From a bacterium UBP4_UBA6127 (GTDB lineage Bacteria; UBP4; UBA4092), in NCBI GenBank assembly GCA_002428325.1, contig DIVR01000076.1, positions 1 to 61,990 of the forward strand: a DNA stretch of 61,990 nucleotides, in the 5' to 3' direction. Shown here one piece after another: positions 1 through 7,104 of the stretch. The position numbers and the translations under genes are program-made. Within the stretch, counting starts at the first letter, position 1. Each line of letters begins with the position of its first letter. Under the pieces are notes generated by a model that was given only the letters and a program-made list of their open reading frames with translations, ran no database searches and was not told where the DNA came from.

Positions 1-259
1 TACATGATATGAGTAGAATACAAATTCATTAATTGGGTATTTGCGGCAAAAGAAGTTAACACCTGCGTGCTGACCTTGCCTAATTGTCCCAGAGACTGAA
101 TACAAACACCCTTAGATTCAAATATTATATAATTTTTATCCTCTTCAGATAGGACATATCTCTTTAATTCTGGTAAAGCTTCTGTGATTCTTTTATAGCC
201 ATAACAAATGAACTATATAATATCAAAACCATAACACCTGCAAAAGTAAACAATCTCAT
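1..259 (-). pseudogene. 5' part of a secreted protein, frameshifted and cut by the window edge
   Basis: On the minus strand an ATG at 259 follows a strong Shine-Dalgarno (AGGAGG, plus-strand 268-273) and encodes a signal-like start, MRLFTFAGVMVLILYSSFVM. That frame stops soon after a T-run (191-194), but a second frame is then open to the edge, reading ICYGYKRITEALPELKRYVL and onward, with helical text such as SLGQLGKVSTQVLTSFAANT that resembles a HEAT-type repeat. A single-base indel at the homopolymer would join the two. The gene runs off the left edge, so function and full length are unknown. It may be a decaying gene or carry a sequencing error. Confidence 0.5.
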
Positions 260-353
260 ATTATTTTCCTCCTCGACAATCCTCACTATGATATGCATTC
301 CCAGCGACACAGGTAACAGTATGTTAAGTACTTTTGATTTTTGACAATAGACC

Positions 354-542
354 TTGGTAGGGTGCTATGGGGATACAGTTGCTTTTTTGGAATACTTCTT
401 TTGTCTGGTTTTTGGGGATGGTCCTTGGGTAATTTGTATTAGACAGTGTATTCTGGAATGTGATCAAAAAGGACGACGAATCGCTTGTTATGGAAAATGT
501 TATAAAGAATGCTATTTTAATCCCTCTGTAGGTTTAAAATAA
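354..542 (+). CDS. Short Cys-rich ORF, possible RHS tail remnant
   Basis: A 62-codon reading frame with a TTG start and no clear ribosome binding site. Its second half has six regularly spaced cysteines (CIRQCILEC, then CYGKCYKEC). Cys-rich stubs of this kind occur at the variable C-terminal ends of RHS proteins, and a clearer RHS fragment lies 450 bp downstream. I infer that it is a displaced RHS tip rather than a free-standing gene. It could also be chance. Confidence 0.25.
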   Translation: MVGCYGDTVAFLEYFFCLVFGDGPWVICIRQCILECDQKGRRIACYGKCYKECYFNPSVGLK

Positions 543-559
543 CTAGAAAAGGTCATATT

Positions 560-895
560 ATGCCTAACCGAAAAGTTTTGTATTATATTTTTCTTATTGG
601 ATTAATGTTAGCCGTAATTAATAGTATTATGACTATATATTTAGAGGGGGGTGAAGGTGGCAAAACCACCACATACTTTTATTTGATTATATTTTCCATA
701 TACTACTTGATAAATATTATCCCATATATTATTTACTCTATTGTACTCGGGAGCTATCAACCGTCTGTGTATATTTCAGTTTTATTGAATTTCATGACAT
801 TCTTTATCCCTTTTTGCTCTCCTTATATTATTCTTCAAGCCATCAGAAAAAGAAGGGAATATAGAAAGCCCAGTATAGTGGACTTCCATAGTTAG
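560..895 (+). CDS. Small membrane protein of unknown function
   Basis: 111 residues beginning MPNRKVLYYIFLIGLMLAVI, preceded by AAAAGG about 7 nt upstream of the ATG. Three hydrophobic stretches are visible (about residues 7-27, 40-65 and 70-93), followed by a basic tail (IRKRREYRK), so the C-terminus is probably cytoplasmic. I do not recognise the family. It lies between two RHS-like remnants in AT-rich DNA. Small membrane proteins beside RHS genes are sometimes immunity proteins, but nothing in the sequence proves that here. Confidence 0.5.
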   Translation: MPNRKVLYYIFLIGLMLAVINSIMTIYLEGGEGGKTTTYFYLIIFSIYYLINIIPYIIYSIVLGSYQPSVYISVLLNFMTFFIPFCSPYIILQAIRKRREYRKPSIVDFHS

Positions 896-937
896 ACAAA
901 ATAACAGTGTGTAGGTAGTAAAATTTATACCTCGACA

Positions 938-953
938 CACTACTGTCCAATAA
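938..953 (+). repeat. 16-bp sequence shared with 49737-49752
   Basis: CACTACTGTCCAATAA occurs here, and its exact reverse complement occurs at 49737-49752. Both copies are in gene-poor, repeat-rich DNA. The ACTGTCC/GGACAGT core resembles the tips of small transposon-derived elements. It may be an element end, but no transposase is nearby. Confidence 0.35.
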
Positions 954-966
954 GTAAACAGCTTAC

Positions 967-1235
967 TTGAACAGATGGAGTCGTAAACCAATCTCAGGAG
1001 GTTTAACTAGGAGAGAAGAATTTAAATCCAGCAAGTCGATAATATCGAGAGATTGGATAGCTACCAGTGAACTAACCACCCAAGGAATAGATTATGATAC
1101 AGGGCTTTGTTATTTCTATACCCATTGGTATGACCTGGAACAGGAGAGATTGTGGATAATAATCCTTTGAGATACAATGCCCCGTATGGTTTAGCTAAGA
1201 ACGAAGATAGTTGTAGAGACGCATATTTAATGTAA
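967..1235 (+). pseudogene. Decayed RHS core fragment
   Basis: One frame reads TTQGIDYDTGLCYFYTHWYD and LEQERL, which lines up with the end of an RHS core. The intact RHS protein at 55-59 kb has EYDSESGLYYFGARWYDPET at the matching place. After a frame change the sequence continues DNNPLRYNAPYGLAKNEDSC up to a TAA at 1233-1235, matching the usual NNP-RYxDPxGL core end followed by a Cys-rich tip. The segment between GRW and NNP is deleted, and further Cys-rich text (KCEDNCNKGL) follows the stop. This is a fragment of a second RHS locus, not a working gene. Confidence 0.65.
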
Positions 1236-1374
1236 AAATGTGAAGATAATTGCAACAAAGGTTTAAATGATGCAGGTTTGCTATGAAATTGGAGTGTATA
1301 TTAGAAAATTATAAAAAGATGCTTTTCCTGAATTAGTAATATAAAAATATTTAATAAAGCTGAAATTAGATAAT

Positions 1375-1809
1375 ATGTTGAACGAAAACACTTCTGGAAT
1401 ACTTAACCTGATGATTATTCTCCTATGGATTATTTGGGGGTATTGGGCTTTATGTTTAATTATGTACCGTTCCTATATTATTAAAATCGAAAGGCATCTG
1501 TTTATAAAGCACTTTTTAATGTGTCTTTTGTCCCTGATTTGTTTAATATACAACATGAAAAATATATTTTGTTTGTTTCTGTTAGTGATTATCATTAAAT
1601 ATTTATATATATTATTGCATGGGACTGTTGTTTTAAAACTCCCCTTTTATTTATACAAAAAAGTAGATTTACAAACAGCTCTAAATGAAGAACAGAACCA
1701 GAAATTATTTAAATATCGTTATTATATATTTTTTATTATTCTTTCATTGTACTTATCCTTTCCTTTTATTATTTATATAATTATTGTTCTATCAATGCAA
1801 TCAAGGTGA
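1375..1809 (+). CDS. Membrane protein of unknown function
   Basis: 144 residues, strongly hydrophobic, with about four membrane segments (roughly residues 10-32, 45-60, 62-80 and 115-140) separated by a short polar loop (KKVDLQTALNEEQNQKLFKYR). The start is ATG at 1375 with only a weak upstream purine stretch. The composition is AT-rich like its neighbours and unlike the core genes from 3.2 kb onward. No family is recognised. An overlapping frame near the stop (1790-1910) reads like a short polar tail, so the 3' end may be damaged. Confidence 0.45.
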   Translation: MLNENTSGILNLMIILLWIIWGYWALCLIMYRSYIIKIERHLFIKHFLMCLLSLICLIYNMKNIFCLFLLVIIIKYLYILLHGTVVLKLPFYLYKKVDLQTALNEEQNQKLFKYRYYIFFIILSLYLSFPFIIYIIIVLSMQSR

Positions 1810-1883
1810 AGCCCCGAAAACGGTGCCAGTTGAAAGTAAATATCATCCACCTATTGTAGAAACTTACTCTGGGGAGCAGAAAA

Positions 1884-1988
1884 ATGATGTTAAAAATAAA
1901 TTGGTCTGAAATAACCCAGTCATTTATTGGGGTGTTATCCATATTTTTAGGTTATCTAGCTAGGAAAGTGTTAACCTTTGAAATGTAA
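1884..1988 (+). CDS. Possible 34-residue membrane peptide
   Basis: An ATG at 1884, preceded by GGGGAG, opens a frame reading MMLKINWSEITQSFIGVLSI and ending GYLARKVLTFEM. It has one hydrophobic segment and a basic end, like a small membrane peptide. An overlapping frame (about 1790-1910) is also open. There is no homology I recognise. Confidence 0.25.
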   Translation: MMLKINWSEITQSFIGVLSIFLGYLARKVLTFEM

Positions 1989-2030
1989 TTAAAGAGGAGA
2001 CAATGGAGAAAATTGTAATGAAGGTGCCTT

Positions 2031-2351
2031 ATGATTTTAATATTAAAAAATAATCATTGGAATAAATTATCAACATTTAATCAACTTCTTTTTACAATTA
2101 CTCTTGTAAGTAGTATATTGGCGGTTATTTTTCATATTATGACTAGAGGTGAAATCAGCGATCCTATTATCTATAAACAATATTTAGTTTCGATTGTTTT
2201 AATATTCACTACAAATCTTCTCTTATTAAAAAGGAAATCTCTGCGAGTCAGGTTATTATCTTTGTTGATATCTTATCTGGTTTTAATTGTAGTTTATTTT
2301 TGTTTACGGGGAATTGATTATTGTTTGAGAAGTTACTTTGGAGTTTTATAA
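2031..2351 (+). CDS. Small membrane protein of unknown function
   Basis: 106 residues with three hydrophobic segments (about residues 18-38, 50-65 and 75-95), starting MILILKNNHWNKLSTFNQLL. A better Shine-Dalgarno (AGAGGAGACA) lies upstream of another ATG at 2003, which reads only 16 codons (MEKIVMKVPYDFNIKK) before stopping and overlaps this start. The two may be translationally coupled, or the gene may have lost its original 5' frame. The family is not recognised. Confidence 0.45.
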   Translation: MILILKNNHWNKLSTFNQLLFTITLVSSILAVIFHIMTRGEISDPIIYKQYLVSIVLIFTTNLLLLKRKSLRVRLLSLLISYLVLIVVYFCLRGIDYCLRSYFGVL

Positions 2352-2445
2352 GGATAGTTTTTGGGAAGTCGTATCGTAATGGCGCTGAATTACCCTACAA
2401 GATAAGGGGTATAAGAATAAATATAGAAATAGGCAGGATCGATAA

Positions 2446-3132
2446 ATGCAATATGCAACTTTTCCAAGACGAATATTAGCTGGTTTGATAGATTGCTCTT
2501 TATCGTTTTTAATTCCTCTTTATCTTAATTATGTTCTCTTAAAAACTCCCTTTTATTACAATGTAAGGTTATGGGTCAAAATCTTAATTGAATTGTCCTA
2601 TTTTGTGTATCCTTGGATGAAATATCATAAAACTTTTGGGATGTTTGTTACGGGAATAGAAGTTACAACGATAGATGGCAAACCATTAGGTTTCAGAAGA
2701 AGTTTTGTGCGATACTTGGGAATGTATATTTCATCTACATGTTTATTGGTGGGATTTATTTGGATGTTTTGGGATAAACAACGCCAAACTTGGCATGATA
2801 AATTTGCAGGAACATGTGTGGTTATCTCAAAAAACTCAAAAATATCCGTTCAAACCCCCAAACTGGAGATTATCCCTTTATCCAAGAGAGGTAAAACACA
2901 AAAGATAGTGGGGAAAATTGGGTTGGTTATATCAACTATAGTGCTGTTAATGTATCTTTTTGTTTATACCCTTCTGTTGATCTTTTGTCCAAATCAAGAA
3001 ATATTTTGGATTAAGATGGCTGATTTAACGATATATTTCTTTCCGTTCTTTTTCTTCTTATTTCTTAATTTAGTTGGAAAGGATATGGAAAGTAATTACG
3101 ATCCCCAAACAATAGGTAAAGTGGGAAATTAG
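2446..3132 (+). CDS. RDD family membrane protein
   Basis: 228 residues. The N-terminal half matches the RDD fold: an Arg in FPRRILAGLIDCSLS with an Asp at the end of the first hydrophobic stretch, then a region with PWMKYHKTFGMFVTGIEV, then the closing Asp-containing DKQRQTWHDKFAGTCVV. RDD proteins are small integral membrane proteins of mostly unknown function, some linked to ion or compatible-solute transport. The C-terminal third adds two more hydrophobic segments (about 155-180 and 190-212), so the protein is longer than a bare RDD domain. It is the last gene of the AT-rich left block and is followed by a two-way terminator. Confidence 0.8.
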   Translation: MQYATFPRRILAGLIDCSLSFLIPLYLNYVLLKTPFYYNVRLWVKILIELSYFVYPWMKYHKTFGMFVTGIEVTTIDGKPLGFRRSFVRYLGMYISSTCLLVGFIWMFWDKQRQTWHDKFAGTCVVISKNSKISVQTPKLEIIPLSKRGKTQKIVGKIGLVISTIVLLMYLFVYTLLLIFCPNQEIFWIKMADLTIYFFPFFFFLFLNLVGKDMESNYDPQTIGKVGN

Positions 3133-3212
3133 TTGATTAGGTAGGCCTCAATTGAACTGGAGATTTATACGGTAATCTTTACAAATAATCTGTTTCGTAA
3201 AAAAACCACAAA

Positions 3213-3244
3213 GGAGACAGGCTGTTGAACCTGTCCCCTTTTTT
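3213..3244. terminator. Bidirectional terminator-like hairpin
   Basis: The arms GGAGACAGG (3213-3221) and CCTGTCCCC (3230-3238) pair around an 8-nt loop, with TTTTTT after it on the plus strand and an A-rich run before it for the minus strand. It separates two convergent genes. The GGAGACAGG..CCTGTCCCC form also resembles the dispersed REP-type hairpins mobilised by IS200-like transposases, so it may be a captured repeat serving as a terminator. Confidence 0.65.
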
Positions 3245-3259
3245 ATTACTAAATCATTC

Positions 3260-5794
3260 TTACTCAGTTTTAAACTCAGATAATTCTACCGGGACCTGAA
3301 TCAGCCAGTTAAAGAAGTTTACCTGGGCGGTATCATTAGGAGAGCCGAGAGAAGGGGTGATCATCCCAACCAGACTGGCTGAAGTAGTATCGAAATCAGA
3401 GAGTGAAGTTGTGTTGATGAATCCCAAAGAGGTGCCGCTGGAAAGGCTGGCACTGAGATAACCTTTAGGGCTGGCAAAAGAGGTTGAATTAGCCGACCCA
3501 TGAATCAGCCCATGGATATGATTGTTGGAGGCATCCAGGATTTCCACCGCATCAGATGACCCTGCAATCGAGAAGGTCCCTCCTGTATAGGAGCTGAACC
3601 AGCTGTTGGAACTGCCTGATGAGGGGGCTCTGACCCTAATAATCCTGTCAGTTGTATCGGTATCTTCAGTGGGGACAGAGGTGGTTCCTCCAATCACAAT
3701 AAAGGTTCCTCTGGGTAGATTGGACCAGAGGGCATTGCTGGAGAAGGTAATGACTCCCTGGGGAGTGCCGCCGGCCGAGTTGAAATCTCTAATTTTATAT
3801 CCTGCCAGATTTAATCCTCCCTGTAACACAGCCAATTCGACTGCTTCATCGGAGATTATACTGCCGGCATTATTCAAATATTCATTGACAATGATTGCCG
3901 GACCGGTCGTGTCGGTGCCTGTGCCGGCCGAGGTGGTGGCATAAGTCTCAGGAATAGTGCCGGAGGTCAGGTAGTTATAGGTGGCTGAATGGCTGCCGTC
4001 ATATCCCAAAGGTAGGACCTTGAAATAATAAGTCGTACTGGCAGAAAGGCCTGAAGCCGTATAGGAGGATAAGGTCCCTCCCTGCAGCAGGGCTGTAACA
4101 ATACTGTCTCCCAGAGGGGTTCCTGATGAATAGGACTGGCCATCAGAAGGTAATCCAGTGGGGGTGCTGCCAAGTTTTTGAATAATAAGGTATCCATCAG
4201 CACCTGCTACCGCTCCCCAAGTAAGGTGAATCTGGCTCTGGGAAAGGGCATTGGCTGACAGAGACCCGACATGTGACCCTGGTTCAGGGGATAAGGTATA
4301 GAAATTGATTTCGTTTCCATAAGCCAGTCCGGCTGAATTAATGGCATAAGCCCTCAGGTAATAAAGGGTTTCGGTTGATAACCCTGTAAGGGTCCCTGAA
4401 AAATCACCGGTGGAGGCTTTGGTCCCATAATTGGTTTGGGTGGCAAGGGTGGTATCGGGGCTGGGACTGGTATTCCAGACAAATCCATGGGCGGTAACCT
4501 GGGAAGTGCCTGAATTAGTCAAAGACCCCCTGGCAAACATACTATTAATACTGGTAGAAAGAGCCGCATAAGTGGAAACTGCCGGTAATACCTGATAATC
4601 AGGGGTGGTTCTCAGGAGTTTGGGAATAGTCCCATCGATTTTATAGTTGATCCCGGTCCCCGAAGAGGTATAGGAATAAACTGTGAAATAGTAATTAGTT
4701 AAAATCTGCAGGTTTGGGAAGGTATAGCTGTCGGCTCCGGCATAGGAAGCATGCCCAATCGCCATCCCGTCAGTCCAGATAGTATCATCGGCATATTCCA
4801 CCCCATCCTGGGGAATGAAATAATTATTGGAAGTACAGGCTTGTATCAAATATCCGTCCGGGGCCTTGGTCCCGGATGCCGCATCGGTCCAGAGTAATTC
4901 AATGGTATGTCCATCCACCATCCCGGTGGTCAAACCGGATAACTGGTTGGCAGGCTCCGTATCATACACCGGGTTTAATTTAGATATATTCCAGAAATTG
5001 ATGTAATTGGCATATTCAGGATGGTCCACAAAAGGGTTTCGGTTCTGCTGAATGGATTGAACATAATCATTCCGGTCCACTTCCCATTTATCGGGAGGGT
5101 CTTGCCGATGCCATTGTAATAGGAGATTCACATCCTGAAAGGTCTCTCCCAGAGAACTGACCAATCGGCTGGAAAGGGTGCTGAAAGTCCAGTCATTGCC
5201 ACTGACACCATCATATTTGAGAGCCATATAAAGCAATGCTCTGGCGGCATCCCCTTTATGGACATCCCGGGGTTCAAACACATAATTTCCGTTGGAGTCT
5301 GTCCCGTATTTGCATTCCAGATAGCTGCTGGTTACGTTCACTACTTTGGCCAGGGGATGATTGCTCCGTACTCCATTGGCATTATTTTGATTGGTGGGGA
5401 AAAGGTGATGCTGGTCTGAATATTCATTGCCCGATTCGGAAGGGTAGGTGGGCATCCAGCTGTGGCACCAGGTATGCTCCCGGCTGAAAACAGTCCAGGC
5501 AAAAGGGGGTGTATAAGTAAAAACCTCGCCGGAATAAACGCATCGGACGGCCCTTTGGGTGGCATCTACCTGCCAGGAAGCGAAATTGGCGACATTGGTC
5601 TCATCATAATTATCATAGGAAATTTTAGTATAGGGGGAACGGATTCGGGTCTCCAAATCACTGATAAAGGTAGGGCTGGATGCCGTTACCGTATCATAAT
5701 AGCCTGCCCATGACCCGGCTGAGAGGCAGATTCCCAATAATAATGATAAACCGATCCAATAAGCCTGTATCCGGCTGAACGATGAAAATTTCAT
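3260..5794 (-). CDS. Secreted endonuclease I (EndA/NucM-type) with FN3 repeats, lamin-tail-like domain and VPVELSxF C-terminus
   Basis: 844 residues. A signal peptide covers about residues 1-30. Residues ~80-260 carry the His-Cys-box nuclease signature of endonuclease I: SREHTWCHSW (REH at 105-107) and SDQHHLFPTNQNNANGVRSN (HH at 129-130), which place the catalytic His and the metal-binding residues. Fibronectin-III-like modules follow (about 285-395, 400-500 and 510-625, with repeated ETLYYLRAYA and STTYYFKVLP strands). A lamin-tail-like module then begins IVNEYLNNAGSIISDEAVEL. The protein ends VPVELSEFKTE, a motif shared with the gene at 46470-48584. It probably degrades extracellular nucleic acid. 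The start has only a weak ribosome binding site. Confidence 0.85.
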   Translation of the reverse strand: MKFSSFSRIQAYWIGLSLLLGICLSAGSWAGYYDTVTASSPTFISDLETRIRSPYTKISYDNYDETNVANFASWQVDATQRAVRCVYSGEVFTYTPPFAWTVFSREHTWCHSWMPTYPSESGNEYSDQHHLFPTNQNNANGVRSNHPLAKVVNVTSSYLECKYGTDSNGNYVFEPRDVHKGDAARALLYMALKYDGVSGNDWTFSTLSSRLVSSLGETFQDVNLLLQWHRQDPPDKWEVDRNDYVQSIQQNRNPFVDHPEYANYINFWNISKLNPVYDTEPANQLSGLTTGMVDGHTIELLWTDAASGTKAPDGYLIQACTSNNYFIPQDGVEYADDTIWTDGMAIGHASYAGADSYTFPNLQILTNYYFTVYSYTSSGTGINYKIDGTIPKLLRTTPDYQVLPAVSTYAALSTSINSMFARGSLTNSGTSQVTAHGFVWNTSPSPDTTLATQTNYGTKASTGDFSGTLTGLSTETLYYLRAYAINSAGLAYGNEINFYTLSPEPGSHVGSLSANALSQSQIHLTWGAVAGADGYLIIQKLGSTPTGLPSDGQSYSSGTPLGDSIVTALLQGGTLSSYTASGLSASTTYYFKVLPLGYDGSHSATYNYLTSGTIPETYATTSAGTGTDTTGPAIIVNEYLNNAGSIISDEAVELAVLQGGLNLAGYKIRDFNSAGGTPQGVITFSSNALWSNLPRGTFIVIGGTTSVPTEDTDTTDRIIRVRAPSSGSSNSWFSSYTGGTFSIAGSSDAVEILDASNNHIHGLIHGSANSTSFASPKGYLSASLSSGTSLGFINTTSLSDFDTTSASLVGMITPSLGSPNDTAQVNFFNWLIQVPVELSEFKTE

Positions 5795-6023
5795 TTTTAA
5801 ACCCTTTAAGTCTTTCTGCTGAGACCCTTTCCCTGATGATTAATAATCAAATAACAAGTAAACCCTATGTTATCTTCCCCAAAAAGTTAGTTTACCACAG
5901 AAAGAACCCGATTCCGATAAAAAACAAGCCGGGTAATACGAATTAACTTGAAAGTTTATGAGCCGCCATATTTATGGAATAATGGGGGATATAGAGCAGA
6001 AGAAACCTTTGGAGGATGCCATA

Positions 6024-6635
6024 ATGGCTAAAAATCAATATCTCAGGGGAAAGATGATGGAGCCATCACCCACAGTTCAATTCGAGAAATGGTTTCAGGA
6101 GATACTCTTAACTGGAACTCCTTACCCGGAAGCTTGTTGTGTATCAACCCTGAGTCCTGAGGGGTATCCGGAGGGAAGAATGGTCCTGATGAAATCCTTT
6201 GATGAGAGAGGATTTGTCTTTTTTAGTAATCGGGATTCGGTAAAAGGGCATTCCCTGGAAGGGTGCCCCCGGGCTTCTTTAACCTTTTATTGGCAGCCTC
6301 TCCATCGGCAGGTCAGAATCCTGGGGGAGGTCGAACTGGCGGCAACGGAAGAAGCCGATGCCTATTTTTCCAGCCGTCCCCGAACCAGCCAGTTGGGAGC
6401 ATGGGCCTCTTTGCAGAGCCGTCCTATGAAAAATAGAGGGGTTTTTGAGGAAAGATTAAAAAAAATCACCCTGAAATTCAAGGGAAAGAAAGTCCCCCGT
6501 CCACCGGAGTGGGTAGGATACAGAATAATCCCCCGGAAAATAGAATTCTGGCAGGAAAGACCCAATCGGCTCCATGACCGATTCTGTTATATCCAAACTT
6601 CTAAGGGTTGGAAAATCCAAAGGTTATACCCCTGA
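6024..6635 (+). CDS. pdxH: Pyridoxamine/pyridoxine 5'-phosphate oxidase
   Basis: An FMN-dependent oxidase that converts pyridoxine or pyridoxamine 5'-phosphate to pyridoxal 5'-phosphate. The split-barrel fold is visible from PEACCVSTLSPEGYPEGRMV (FMN-binding R-V/M region) through FVFFSNRDSVKGHSL, SLTFYWQPLHRQVRILGEVE and the conserved C-terminal dimerisation region EFWQERPNRLHDRFCY, in which R-x-H-D-R contacts PLP. I chose the ATG at 6024 (203 residues) because GGAGG lies 8 nt before it. An in-frame ATG at 5958 would add 22 unconserved residues. The gene stands alone between endonuclease and rpoB. It ends in TGA, which shows TGA is a normal stop here. Confidence 0.93.
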   Translation: MAKNQYLRGKMMEPSPTVQFEKWFQEILLTGTPYPEACCVSTLSPEGYPEGRMVLMKSFDERGFVFFSNRDSVKGHSLEGCPRASLTFYWQPLHRQVRILGEVELAATEEADAYFSSRPRTSQLGAWASLQSRPMKNRGVFEERLKKITLKFKGKKVPRPPEWVGYRIIPRKIEFWQERPNRLHDRFCYIQTSKGWKIQRLYP

Positions 6636-6817
6636 AATGGGCTTTTCTGGGAAAATACTTCCGGCTTGAACAGATTTTATTGGCTAGAGGGAAAGCTTGT
6701 AAAAAACTGAAAATAAATAAGATAATGAGGTTTTTGGGTTTTCGGTCCCGGAAGATGGGAGGGTTTTTGAAAAAAGAATTGGCAAAAGCCTGCCGATTCA
6801 TAGTAGAATTTTTACCA

Positions 6818-6931
6818 GTGAACCGATACGGGGGTAATCCACTTCCGGGTTCACCCAGGAACATGCCCTTGTTCCCGCCAGAAAGTCATTGCAAGGGCAG
6901 ACCCTCCGACGCAGCGGGGAGTCAAGGGTCT
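6818..6931. other. Structured non-coding stretch upstream of rpoB
   Basis: The 470 bp between pdxH and rpoB hold no convincing gene. Three hairpins follow one another: GTGAACC (6818-6824) with GGTTCAC (6848-6854); GGAACA (6858-6863) with TGTTCC (6870-6875); and AGACCCT (6899-6905) with AGGGTCT (6925-6931). The last part begins GTCATTGCAAGG (6885), which resembles the start of the GTCATTGCGAGG-type dispersed intergenic repeats seen in many bacteria. It is probably a repeat remnant rather than an RNA gene. Confidence 0.4.
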
Positions 6932-7007
6932 TATTCTTATTGAGACCTGATATTAGGTTTCCTGGAAAAAAAATGGATTAAAAAGAACTGCAACATTATT
7001 ATTGATG

Positions 7008-7035
7008 TTGACAGACGGCTATCCTTTACTATAAA
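7008..7035 (+). promoter_or_regulatory. Sigma70-type promoter for rpoBC
   Basis: TTGACA (7008-7013) and TATAAA (7030-7035) are separated by 16 bp, about 70 bp before the rpoB start. This is the best promoter match in the window and suits a highly expressed operon. A GGAGG at 7089-7093 is the ribosome binding site, 11 nt before the ATG. Confidence 0.75.
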
Positions 7036-7104
7036 ATAGTAACTTGTCCCTAAAACTATGTCTCTTCATAATTACACATCCATATTCCGGAGGTATGCCC
7101 ACAC

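Noticed and set aside
5958..6023. Upstream start of PdxH
   Set aside because: The extra residues are not conserved in the family as I know it, and GGAGG is correctly placed for the ATG at 6024.
6818..6931. tRNA or L10-leader-type RNA before rpoB
   Set aside because: GGGTTCACCC looks like a T-arm, but no acceptor stem, anticodon arm or ribosomal protein gene is present.
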